Assembly (NCBI GenBank): GCA_001778455.1
Contig: MFGX01000008.1
Coordinates: 1-5,698, forward strand
Source of the DNA: Candidatus Fraserbacteria bacterium RBG_16_55_9
GTDB lineage: Bacteria; Bipolaricaulota; Bipolaricaulia; RBG-16-55-9
Direction: 5' to 3'
Length of the DNA: 5,698 nucleotides
Shown: in pieces, positions 1 through 5,698 of the stretch
Layout of the letters: every line of letters starts with the position of its first letter
Numbering within the stretch: the first letter of the stretch is position 1
The notes under the pieces: generated by a model
The model's input: the letters and a program-made list of their open reading frames with translations, nothing else
Databases searched by the model: none
Told to the model about the DNA's origin: nothing
Position numbers and translations under genes: made by a program

Positions 1-791
1 GTCTGGGTGATCACGATGAAGCGTCCAGCTACAGCTCGATCGGCTCTTCTCATGACGCTTTCGAGCACATCGTCACTGAAGTTGGCAAAGAAAGCTCCGT
101 GGGTCCTTTGAGCGATCTCGCTTAGCAATTGCCTACGAGCAGCCGGAGTAATGGAGATCGAATAGATGGGGATTTGCTTCTCCGCAGCTCGGGAAGTCTG
201 TAGCAGTGGATCTTGGCCCACGTTGTTACCGCCGTCCGTGGGAAGGATGATGAATTTGAGCGCATTCGAACGGCCACTTTTCACAAGCTCATCGAGCCCC
301 AACATGAGCCCATCTCCCAAGGCGGTCTGGGTTCCGGGGGTCAGTGCATCGATTGCTTGCAGAGCTTTAGCTTTTTCGACTGTAAGCGCCAGATCCAGTT
401 GAGCGTGATCAGAGAACGAGACGATGCCCACATGGTCATCGCTACCCAAGTGATCCACGAACGTCCGAGCGATCGCCTTGACAAGGTCCAACTCTATGCT
501 GGCCGAACGATCCAGGACCAACATGAGATCGAGAGGAGCGCCGCTGGCAGCGGGACCGGAGAGTTTGAGCGTGACCATGGCCGTTGAGGGCGAGCCTGTT
601 CCTCTGGCCACAATCTGGGCTGGGTCAATCGTCTGCTCTATACGAATGGTATTGGTATCGGTCTGTTGGGCCGTTGCACTCAGCCCTCCCATGAGCGCCA
701 CGAGCAAGAGCCCCACGAGTACCCAGTGGATCTTCTCATGAATGATCAAAGCCAAGCTACGGCAGTCTTGCTGCCTTTTGCGCACAGCCAT
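1..791 (-). CDS. Exported von Willebrand factor type A (VWA) domain protein, C-terminus cut by window edge
   Basis: The reading frame is open from 791 to the left edge, giving about 263 residues with no stop. Residues 1-23 are a basic N-region, residues 24-38 are a hydrophobic stretch (VLVGLLLVALMGGLS), and an ATA|Q signal peptidase I-like site lies at residues 39-42, so the product is probably exported. A VWA domain spans about residues 87-250. It has an intact metal-binding MIDAS site: D94-R-S96-A-S98, T154 in PGTQTALGDG, and D186 in PTDGG. Such domains bind ligands through a divalent metal. The segment after the domain (AGRFIVITQT) suggests a further C-terminal region outside the window. 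ATG 791 was chosen as start. The adjacent in-frame GTG at 794 is also possible, and the in-frame GTG at 785 would sit 8 bases after an AAGGGG ribosome-binding site. The gene lies 42 bases after the lipB stop, so it is probably the last visible gene of the operon. The ligand and exact role are unknown. Confidence 0.85.
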   Translation of the reverse strand, partial: MAVRKRQQDCRSLALIIHEKIHWVLVGLLLVALMGGLSATAQQTDTNTIRIEQTIDPAQIVARGTGSPSTAMVTLKLSGPAASGAPLDLMLVLDRSASIELDLVKAIARTFVDHLGSDDHVGIVSFSDHAQLDLALTVEKAKALQAIDALTPGTQTALGDGLMLGLDELVKSGRSNALKFIILPTDGGNNVGQDPLLQTSRAAEKQIPIYSISITPAARRQLLSEIAQRTHGAFFANFSDDVLESVMRRADRAVAGRFIVITQ

Positions 792-833
792 CACCCCTTA
801 AAGCCCGCTCGAAGCGAGCCGATCAGTGAAATT

Positions 834-1532
834 CTAGCGACATATGGGATGGAGGTCAACGCCGACTGACCAATGGAGCCTTGACATCGAGCACCTCAAA
901 GATTCCTCATAGCGAGCGCGCACTCTTCCTTTGACGTCTTCCAGGCTCACGGTCTTTCCTAGCTCTCGATCCATGGAGGTCATGATCGAGCCGTCGAAGC
1001 CACAAGGAGAGATCATCTGGAAATACCTCAAATCCGTACAGACGTTGAGTGCGAAGCCATGGTACGTAACCCAGTGACGCACGGCCACTCCAATCGACGC
1101 GATCTTGTGGGGCAACGGCCCCATCGTCCAGACCCCCGTAGCGCCGGCTCTTCTCTGTGCGGCAATGCCGAAGTCATCCAGCGTCTGAATGATCAGCTCT
1201 TCCAGATCGCGCAAGTAGCGATGCAGATCGCGCTGCTCGCCCTCCAGTTTCCGGATCGGATAGCCCACGAGTTGACCAGGCCCATGGTATGTAACTTCCC
1301 CACCCCGCTCGACCTCATGGACGGGGATCGAAACATGGGGAACTCGAAACGAACTCACCACAGAACGCTTACGCCCCCATGTAATCACGTGAGGGTGTTC
1401 CACCAGAATCAGAACATCAGGGATCTCGTCATGAAAGCGCCGCTCTACAAGTTCTTTCTGCAGTTTCCAGACCTCGGTGTACTCGCGCGTGCCAAGATCC
1501 AAGAGCCAGTCTTCTTTACGCAGTTCATTCAC
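834..1532 (-). CDS. lipB: Lipoyl(octanoyl) transferase LipB
   Basis: This cytosolic enzyme transfers octanoate from acyl carrier protein to the lysine of lipoyl domains, the first committed step of endogenous lipoate synthesis; LipA then adds sulfur. The 232-residue product shows the family signatures in order: EHPHVITWGR (residues 45-54), the RGGEVTYHGPGQLVGYPI block (76-93), the GVW segment (133-135), KIASIGVAVRHWVTYHGFALNV (143-164, split here by description only) with the active-site lysine K143, and ISPCGF (174-179) with the acyl-accepting cysteine C177. It is slightly longer than the E. coli enzyme, mainly through a C-terminal tail. The start is a GTG one base after the E2 stop codon, preceded by AGGGG at good spacing. 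An ATG four bases downstream is out of frame. The position directly after E2, its likely substrate protein, supports the assignment. Both catalytic residues are present, so it should be active. Confidence 0.97.
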   Translation of the reverse strand: MNELRKEDWLLDLGTREYTEVWKLQKELVERRFHDEIPDVLILVEHPHVITWGRKRSVVSSFRVPHVSIPVHEVERGGEVTYHGPGQLVGYPIRKLEGEQRDLHRYLRDLEELIIQTLDDFGIAAQRRAGATGVWTMGPLPHKIASIGVAVRHWVTYHGFALNVCTDLRYFQMISPCGFDGSIMTSMDRELGKTVSLEDVKGRVRARYEESLRCSMSRLHWSVGVDLHPICR

Positions 1533-1533
1533 G

Positions 1534-2817
1534 TCATGCCCCTACCAAGAGCCACTTGGGGTCCTCTAGGAAGGCTTTCACGTCTTTGGCGAATGCTGCA
1601 CCCACATGGCCATCGATGAGGCGGTGATCAAACGAGAGAGCGATGAGCATGATGTCACGGATCTTGATCTCGTTGTCGATCACCACTGGACGCTTCTTGA
1701 TCTCATGAATTCCGAGAATGGCCGATTCCGGCGAATTGACGATGGGCGTAGCAAAGAGGCCTCCCGCAGCTCCCAAGCTCGTGATGGTGAACGTACCGCC
1801 TTGGAGTTCTTCCACAGTGATCTTCCTCTCGCGAGCTTTCGCGGCAAGCCTCTCGATCTCTTGAGCCATCTCCAGAATGCTCAAGAGATCGGCAGCCTTG
1901 ACTACCGGTACGATCAACCCCTCCTCCGTAGCGGTGGCAATCCCGATGTTGTAGTAGTGCTTCAAGACAATCTCGCCCTTCTCGTGGTCGATGGAGGCAT
2001 TAAGGTAGGGATGTTTCTTGAGGCTCGCCACGCAAGCCCTGAGAATGAAGGGCAGAAAGGTGAGTTTTACACCCTGCTTCTCAACCAGTGCCTTCAATTC
2101 GTCACGAACTTTGACAAGTTCTGTCACATCGACCTCATCGACGTATGTAAAGTGGGCGGCCGTGGTCTTCGCGTGGTGCATGTGATCTGAGATGCGCTTG
2201 CGGATCCCACGCATCGGAATGCGGTCCTCCAGTTCATCTCCCATGACGCGACGCAGAGGTGCCACAGGGGCTGGTCTCTCGGCCGCCGGAGCTGGAGCAG
2301 AGCCAACAGCAGTGCGCGTAGGCACAGCCTCTTTGCGCTCAGTGAATCCTCGCACATCTTCATCTGTGACGCGACCACCTGGGCCCGTGCCTTGAACTTG
2401 AGCGAGATCGACGCTCAGCTCTCTAGCAAGCTTTCGAGTGGCAGGCGTAGCGAGCACCCTCCCTTTAGGCAGAGTTGTCATGGCTGCCGTTTCCGCCATC
2501 TTGACTTTCGAGCCTCTCTCATCTCCGCTTGGCTGGGTCGCAGCCTCCACCTTGCGACCATCTTGTTTGGGTTGCTCTCCCTCTTTTCCGATCACGACGA
2601 GAACCGAACCGACTTTGACGACTTCTCCTTCTTTTACGTAAATCTGCAAGACTTTTCCTGCAGAAGGCGAGGGGATTTCCACGGTTGCCTTATCTGTCAT
2701 CACTTCGACCATCGGCTGATCTTCCTTCAGGGCGTCGCCCTCTTTGACCAGCCACTTGACGATCTCTCCCTCGTGGACTCCCTCACCAATGTCCGGCAGC
2801 TTGAACTCCACGGCCAT
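1534..2817 (-). CDS. 2-oxo acid dehydrogenase complex E2, dihydrolipoamide acyltransferase
   Basis: This is the core subunit of a pyruvate or branched-chain 2-oxo acid dehydrogenase complex. It accepts the acyl group from E1 on its lipoyl arm and transfers it to CoA. The 427-residue product has the standard order. A single lipoyl domain covers residues 1-78, with the lipoylated lysine K43 in MTDKATVEIPSP. A peripheral subunit-binding domain (about 121-156) contains ATPATRKLAREL and GTGPGGRVTDEDV. An Ala/Pro-rich linker (about 163-188) follows. The catalytic domain (about 198-427) contains ITSLGAAGGLFATPIVNSPE and ends in SFDHRLIDG, with catalytic H398 and D402. ATG 2817 begins the canonical lipoyl-domain N-terminus (AVEFKLPDIGEG). 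Purine-rich sequences (AAGAGGAG and GAGGAG) lie just upstream. The gene sits 32 bases after E1 beta and one base before lipB. Acyl specificity cannot be settled from E2; the neighbouring E1 beta leans towards the branched-chain type. No catalytic residue is missing. Confidence 0.96.
   Translation of the reverse strand: MAVEFKLPDIGEGVHEGEIVKWLVKEGDALKEDQPMVEVMTDKATVEIPSPSAGKVLQIYVKEGEVVKVGSVLVVIGKEGEQPKQDGRKVEAATQPSGDERGSKVKMAETAAMTTLPKGRVLATPATRKLARELSVDLAQVQGTGPGGRVTDEDVRGFTERKEAVPTRTAVGSAPAPAAERPAPVAPLRRVMGDELEDRIPMRGIRKRISDHMHHAKTTAAHFTYVDEVDVTELVKVRDELKALVEKQGVKLTFLPFILRACVASLKKHPYLNASIDHEKGEIVLKHYYNIGIATATEEGLIVPVVKAADLLSILEMAQEIERLAAKARERKITVEELQGGTFTITSLGAAGGLFATPIVNSPESAILGIHEIKKRPVVIDNEIKIRDIMLIALSFDHRLIDGHVGAAFAKDVKAFLEDPKWLLVGA
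1539..1543 (-). promoter_or_regulatory. Ribosome-binding site of lipB inside the end of the E2 gene
   Basis: On the minus strand AGGGG lies six bases before the lipB GTG start (AGGGGCATGACGTG). It overlaps the last codons of E2, whose TGA stop ends one base before the GTG. This supports the GTG as the start and suggests translational coupling between E2 and lipB. Confidence 0.6.
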
Positions 2818-2849
2818 GGCTCCTCATCACTCCTCTTAAGTTGATTCTC

Positions 2850-3824
2850 CTAAAAGCGCGCAACCCGTTCGATCGCGCGTATGATCTTCACCGAATCAGG
2901 TAGATATTGAGCTTCCAAAGTGTACGGGAACGGCGTATCGAAGCCGGTGACCCGAATGATCGGAGCCTTCAAGTGTTCGATCGCTTCTTCCGCGATGGTG
3001 GCAGAAAGCTCGGCGCCGAAACCACAGAGCTTGGGTGCCTCATGCACGATCACGGCCCGGCCCGTCTTCATGACCGATTCTATCACAGTGGCCTTATCAA
3101 AGGGCAAGAGAGTCCGCAAATCAATGACTTCCACAGAGATGCCCTTCTGCGCCGCTTCTTCTGCCGCGGCAAGTGTCTCTTGAAGCATCGCCCCATAGGT
3201 GTAGACCGTCACATCATCGCCCTCACGCGCAACGCGAGCTTTCCCCAGCGGGACAGTGTAGTCTCCCTCGGGGACTTCCTCTCGGATCGCGCGATAGATG
3301 CGTTTGGGCTCAAGAAAGAGCACCGGGTCATCGTCGCGGATGGCTGAAATGAGAAGTCCCTTCGCATCGTAAGGGCTTGAAGGTATGACGACTTTGAGGC
3401 CGGGTGTGTGCACGAAATACGCTTCAGAACTCTGTGAGTGATAGCTCCCACCTTTGATGCCGCCGCCATAGGGGGTACGAATCACTACGGGGCAGCTATA
3501 CTGACCACCGGAACGATAGCGGAATTTCGCCAGTTCGTTCACGATCTGATCGTATGCCGGATAGATGAAGTCTAAGAATTGTATCTCGGGAACCGGCTTG
3601 AGGCCGTAGAGTGCCATCCCGATAGCGGAGCCGACAATGCCTGCTTCGGCCAGTGGCGTGTCAATCACACGATCCGGTCCGAATTCACTGTAGAGCCCTT
3701 CGGTAGCGCGGAAGACCCCTCCGATCCTCCCCACATCTTCACCGAGTATTACGACGCGCTCATCGCGGCGCATCTCTGTCCGGAGCGCATCGTTCACCGC
3801 TTGCACTAGGGTTAAGGATGGCAT
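2850..3824 (-). CDS. 2-oxo acid dehydrogenase E1 component, beta subunit (branched-chain-like)
   Basis: This is the beta subunit of the thiamine diphosphate-dependent E1, which decarboxylates a 2-oxo acid and acylates the lipoyl group of E2. The 324-residue length is typical of stand-alone E1 beta proteins. Visible signatures are VVILGEDVGRIGGVFRAT (24-41), DTPLAEAGIVG (55-65) carrying the glutamate (E60) that activates thiamine diphosphate, PEIQFLDFIYPAYDQI (79-94), and YHSQSSEAYFVHTPGLKVV (128-146) with the conserved active-site histidine H129. DPVLFLEPKRIYR (166-178) follows. The YHSQS and LEPKRxYR blocks resemble branched-chain 2-oxo acid dehydrogenase E1 beta more than Gram-positive PdhB, but that call rests on recalled motifs. 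The C-terminal transketolase-like domain begins near residue 190. The start is ATG 3824, with only a weak GAAGAG upstream. An E1 alpha partner is needed for activity and none lies on either side: the gene upstream is an HD phosphohydrolase and the one downstream is E2. Confidence 0.95.
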   Translation of the reverse strand: MPSLTLVQAVNDALRTEMRRDERVVILGEDVGRIGGVFRATEGLYSEFGPDRVIDTPLAEAGIVGSAIGMALYGLKPVPEIQFLDFIYPAYDQIVNELAKFRYRSGGQYSCPVVIRTPYGGGIKGGSYHSQSSEAYFVHTPGLKVVIPSSPYDAKGLLISAIRDDDPVLFLEPKRIYRAIREEVPEGDYTVPLGKARVAREGDDVTVYTYGAMLQETLAAAEEAAQKGISVEVIDLRTLLPFDKATVIESVMKTGRAVIVHEAPKLCGFGAELSATIAEEAIEHLKAPIIRVTGFDTPFPYTLEAQYLPDSVKIIRAIERVARF

Positions 3825-3856
3825 GGCTCTTCACAATCTTAGCGAAGCGAGTCGCT

Positions 3857-5146
3857 CTAGATCAAGGGGACGATCGCCTGGCGCAGCTCGCCAGGGAAAC
3901 AGAGTCGATCACGGGCGACCCTGCGATTGGTGATCGCTCGAATCAGCTCTGAATGCTCCGAAAGCTCTTGAAGCTTGAGGTCGGGATCAACCAGATAGAT
4001 GCTCTCACTGACCTCTCGGTCCGTTCGCCAAAAGAGCTCATACGGGTCCGCTACCGCGGTATCGAGCACGAGATAGTAACGTGGGTCGAAGCTCTTGTGT
4101 TTCGCTATCCTCTGCAATCTGCCTTTGACTCTTTCATAACGTTCCGGCTCAATCTCTACCGTCTTAAAGACGCGTCGTTCCAGGAATCGACGGCAGAGAT
4201 CGCTGAGTATCTCGTCGGAACACACGCTCCATTCTTTGATTGCATAGGTTAACACCACGTCATCCAGCTGAAGGAACTCTTCTGGCGTGAGTCGAATTGG
4301 CTGAATGAGCAGTTTGCATAGCGACTCGGATGGGGAGATGACCTCTCCATCCTTGACCAACTCAGCAGCTCGTTTCAAGATTTGCGTGACCATCACACCG
4401 GCAGCTCGGCTTGTCTTGTGGTGATACACCTGCTGATACATGTAGTAGCGAGCGAGCACATAACTTTCGACGGCATGCAGACCCTTCTCGCGGTCAATCG
4501 CAATCTCCCAATCTCCCTCATGCTCGAGAATGCGCAGGCTGTGGATCAGCCACTCCAGATCAAACTTCCCATAGCCCACGCCCGTGTGATAGCTGTCACG
4601 CAGCAGATAGTCCATGCGGTCCACATCCAATTGGCTGGAGATCAGCTTGACCGCAAACGAAGGCTTGAAGGTGCGTTCGATGATCTCTTGGATCACTCTT
4701 GGATATCTGCGATTCTGGGCTTTGAGAATCTGGTGAACTTCTCCCTTGGGGTGTGCAACCAAGCGTGACGTCCATCTCTCATGATGTTCTTTTGTGAAGG
4801 ATTCGAGCAGATGAGAAAGCGGAAAGTGCCCAATATCGTGCAGCAGAGCGGCAGCCAGAAGAATCTCGCGATACTCTTGGATCTCTTCCACAAGCAACCG
4901 GAAACGGCGGTCTCTCGAAAGGCCCTGCATTCGTTCGATGATGCGTTTCATCAGAAATGCTGCGCCCAGAGAATGCGAGAAGCGATTGTGGTCTGCTCCG
5001 GGGTAGACGATGTAACTGACACCCATGAGCTTGATATAGCGCAGACGCTGGATCTCAGAGGTTTCGATCAGATCCAGCACGAGCCGGTCTCGCTCGCGGT
5101 CGAAGCCGAGCAGATTGTGCACAGGATCTCGAAACACTTTCTCCAT
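3857..5146 (-). CDS. HD-domain phosphohydrolase, dGTPase/SAMHD1-like (COG1078-type)
   Basis: The 429-residue product belongs to the HD metal-dependent phosphohydrolases that include bacterial YwfO-like proteins and SAMHD1; characterised members hydrolyse dNTPs to deoxynucleosides and triphosphate. The N-terminus MEKVFRDPVHNLLGF is the usual family start. IQRLRYIKLMGVSYIVYPGA (32-51) is followed by the metal ligands: H58 in RFSHSLG, H103-D104 in LLHDIGHFPLSH, and D174 in SQLDVDRMDYLLRDS. H107 and H112, and the HH pair at 121-122, are likely further active-site residues. YQQVYHHKTSRA (238-249) is another family block. The C-terminal 180 residues are less conserved. ATG 5146 was preferred because the frame stays open upstream to 5440 but that extension runs antisense across icd and looks like no protein. 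An AAGGGG 11 bases upstream is a fair ribosome-binding site; ATG 5191 is the alternative. It is the first gene of the likely operon, 32 bases before E1 beta. Substrate and any effector are inferred, not shown. Confidence 0.9.
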   Translation of the reverse strand: MEKVFRDPVHNLLGFDRERDRLVLDLIETSEIQRLRYIKLMGVSYIVYPGADHNRFSHSLGAAFLMKRIIERMQGLSRDRRFRLLVEEIQEYREILLAAALLHDIGHFPLSHLLESFTKEHHERWTSRLVAHPKGEVHQILKAQNRRYPRVIQEIIERTFKPSFAVKLISSQLDVDRMDYLLRDSYHTGVGYGKFDLEWLIHSLRILEHEGDWEIAIDREKGLHAVESYVLARYYMYQQVYHHKTSRAAGVMVTQILKRAAELVKDGEVISPSESLCKLLIQPIRLTPEEFLQLDDVVLTYAIKEWSVCSDEILSDLCRRFLERRVFKTVEIEPERYERVKGRLQRIAKHKSFDPRYYLVLDTAVADPYELFWRTDREVSESIYLVDPDLKLQELSEHSELIRAITNRRVARDRLCFPGELRQAIVPLI

Positions 5147-5246
5147 CAGGGAACTTGCCCCTTCCCGCCCAAAGTCAGTATCATCCACCATCCATACCGC
5201 ACTGATCAGGGTACAAGAAAGAAGGGTGAAAAGACCAACGTAGTCT
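5147..5246. promoter_or_regulatory. Divergent intergenic region between the HD gene and icd
   Basis: These 100 bases separate the starts of two divergently transcribed genes, so they should hold the promoter of the minus-strand operon and that of icd. I see no clear operator palindrome, riboswitch or terminator. On the minus strand a GATACT element near 5182-5187 (TATAAT-like, four of six) lacks a good -35 partner at 17 bases, so I do not call a minus-strand promoter. Confidence 0.6.
5155..5184 (+). promoter_or_regulatory. icd: Candidate sigma-70-like promoter for icd
   Basis: TTGCCC at 5155-5160 matches the TTGACA -35 consensus at four of six positions. TATCAT at 5179-5184 matches TATAAT at five of six. 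The spacer is 18 bases. Transcription would start near 5191, leaving a leader of about 56 bases before the ATG at 5247. The match was found by eye, and the housekeeping sigma consensus of this organism is unknown. Confidence 0.3.
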
Positions 5247-5698
5247 ATGGCTAAGTTTTCAATGCTAGAAATTCCCAAGGCTGGGCAAGCCATCGAGGTG
5301 GACAACGGAAAACTTCGCGTCCCTGATCGTCCCATCATCCCCTTCATTGAAGGCGACGGCATCGGACGCGACATCTGGCGCGCCACGAAACACGTGTTGG
5401 ACCAGGCCATCGAGAAAGCGTACCACGGGAGGAAGCGCATCGAATGGCTGGAGATCTACGCTGGCCAGAAGGCACTGAAGGCCTATGGCGAGCTTCTGCC
5501 TGAGGAAACCCTCCAGGCCATCCGCGAGTTCAAAGCGGCCATCAAGGGTCCTCTGGAAACGCCCGTCGGCTCTGGCTATCGCAGTCTGAACGTCTCACTA
5601 CGTCAGATCCTTGACCTCTACGCCTGCGTGCGCCCCGTCCAATACATCCCCGGAATACCCAGCCCACTGAAGCATCCCGAGAAAGTGAGTTTTGTCAT
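5247..5698 (+). CDS. icd: Isocitrate dehydrogenase (NADP-type family), N-terminal part, cut by window edge
   Basis: The enzyme oxidatively decarboxylates isocitrate to 2-oxoglutarate in the TCA cycle. About 150 residues are visible and the frame runs off the right edge. They match the E. coli Icd N-terminus closely: [21 protein letters not shown] (20-40, minus-domain start of the fold), [30 protein letters not shown] (99-116), [16 protein letters not shown] and [10 protein letters not shown]. Isocitrate-binding residues S113, N115, R119 and R129 are present, and with the ATG at 5247 their numbers coincide with those of E. coli. S113 is the serine phosphorylated by AceK in enterobacteria. E104 replaces the E. 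coli threonine, as in some thermophile-type enzymes. A TAG directly upstream at 5241 blocks any longer start. ATG 5262 is the alternative, and neither start has a clear ribosome-binding site. The cofactor-deciding residues lie beyond the window, so NADP versus NAD is unresolved. It is divergent from the operon on the other strand. Confidence 0.93.
   Translation, partial: MAKFSMLEIPKAGQAIEVDNGKLRVPDRPIIPFIEGDGIGRDIWRATKHVLDQAIEKAYHGRKRIEWLEIYAGQKALKAYGELLPEETLQAIREFKAAIKGPLETPVGSGYRSLNVSLRQILDLYACVRPVQYIPGIPSPLKHPEKVSFV

Larger units (their letters stand above)
1..5146 (-). other. Probable five-gene operon: HD hydrolase, E1 beta, E2, lipB, VWA protein
   Basis: All five genes lie on the minus strand with gaps of 32, 32, 1 and 42 bases. 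No gap holds a hairpin followed by a U-run on that strand, so I see no internal terminator. A promoter is expected upstream of 5146. Co-transcription is inferred from spacing only. The functional unit is clear for E1 beta, E2 and lipB, and much less so for the flanking HD and VWA genes. Confidence 0.6.

Noticed and set aside
166..741. Three overlapping plus-strand frames at the left end.
   Set aside because: The minus strand here encodes a VWA domain with all MIDAS residues and a signal peptide, which explains the stretch.
807..819. A small hairpin (GCTCG-AAG-CGAGC) in the gap between lipB and the VWA gene, considered as a terminator.
   Set aside because: The stem is only five base pairs and no U-run follows on the minus strand.
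1059..1619. A 186-residue plus-strand frame opposite lipB and the end of E2, and similar frames at 1606-2190, 2392-2844, 2907-3347 and 4781-5254.
   Set aside because: All lie opposite strongly conserved minus-strand genes, and their translations are low-complexity shadows without recognisable domains.
2780..2830. A short GTG/ATG-initiated frame of about 15 codons overlapping the E2 start in another frame, considered as a leader peptide.
   Set aside because: It has no properly spaced ribosome-binding site of its own and no recognisable features.
3841..3856. An inverted repeat (AGCGA...TCGCT) between the HD and E1 beta genes, sharing the 9-mer CGAAGCGAG with the gap at 810-818.
   Set aside because: A shared 9-mer is expected many times by chance in 5.7 kb, and the stem is weak with no U-run.
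3857..5146. The HD phosphohydrolase considered as part of an anti-phage dNTP-depletion system.
   Set aside because: Its neighbours are housekeeping metabolic genes, and no defence partner, toxin, nuclease or mobile element is visible.
5147..5440. The HD gene frame stays open upstream to 5440, allowing a 527-residue protein.
   Set aside because: The extra 98 residues lie antisense to the well-supported icd gene and resemble no protein. The family N-terminus begins at the ATG at 5146.

Overview
The window reads as an ordinary bacterial chromosomal segment of moderate GC content. Five genes are packed head to tail on the minus strand, and one gene runs divergently on the plus strand at the right edge. 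Codon use, protein families and spacing look uniform, and I see no mobile element, tRNA, rRNA or CRISPR array. The gene families (lipoate-dependent 2-oxo acid dehydrogenase, LipB, E. coli-type isocitrate dehydrogenase) point to a bacterium with a lipoylation pathway and at least part of a TCA cycle. I cannot place it in a phylum from the sequence alone.

Layout, in the direction of minus-strand transcription: (1) 5146-3857, an HD-domain phosphohydrolase of the dGTPase/SAMHD1-like family (429 aa). (2) 3824-2850, the E1 beta subunit of a 2-oxo acid dehydrogenase complex (324 aa), with motifs closer to the branched-chain type. (3) 2817-1534, the E2 dihydrolipoamide acyltransferase of the same complex (427 aa, one lipoyl domain). 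(4) 1532-834, LipB octanoyltransferase (232 aa), starting at a GTG one base after the E2 stop. (5) 791 to the left edge, a probable secreted or membrane-anchored von Willebrand factor A protein whose C-terminus is cut off. The gaps are 32, 32, 1 and 42 bases, so a single transcript is plausible. On the plus strand, 5247 to the right edge encodes the N-terminal third of an NADP-type isocitrate dehydrogenase (icd). About 100 bases separate it from the HD gene, and both divergent promoters should lie there.

How the genes fit together: LipB attaches octanoate to the lipoyl domain of E2 as the first step of lipoate synthesis, so translating it directly after E2 couples the modifying enzyme to its substrate. 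E1 beta decarboxylates the 2-oxo acid together with an E1 alpha that is not in this window, and E2 passes the acyl group to CoA. The E3 gene is also absent. The divergent icd belongs to the TCA cycle that would receive the acyl-CoA product. The HD phosphohydrolase and the VWA protein have no obvious link to this pathway.

I did not find convincing evidence of a previously undescribed system. The points most worth checking are the missing E1 alpha, the E2-lipB coupling, the co-transcribed dNTPase-like gene, and the VWA protein at the operon's 3' end.
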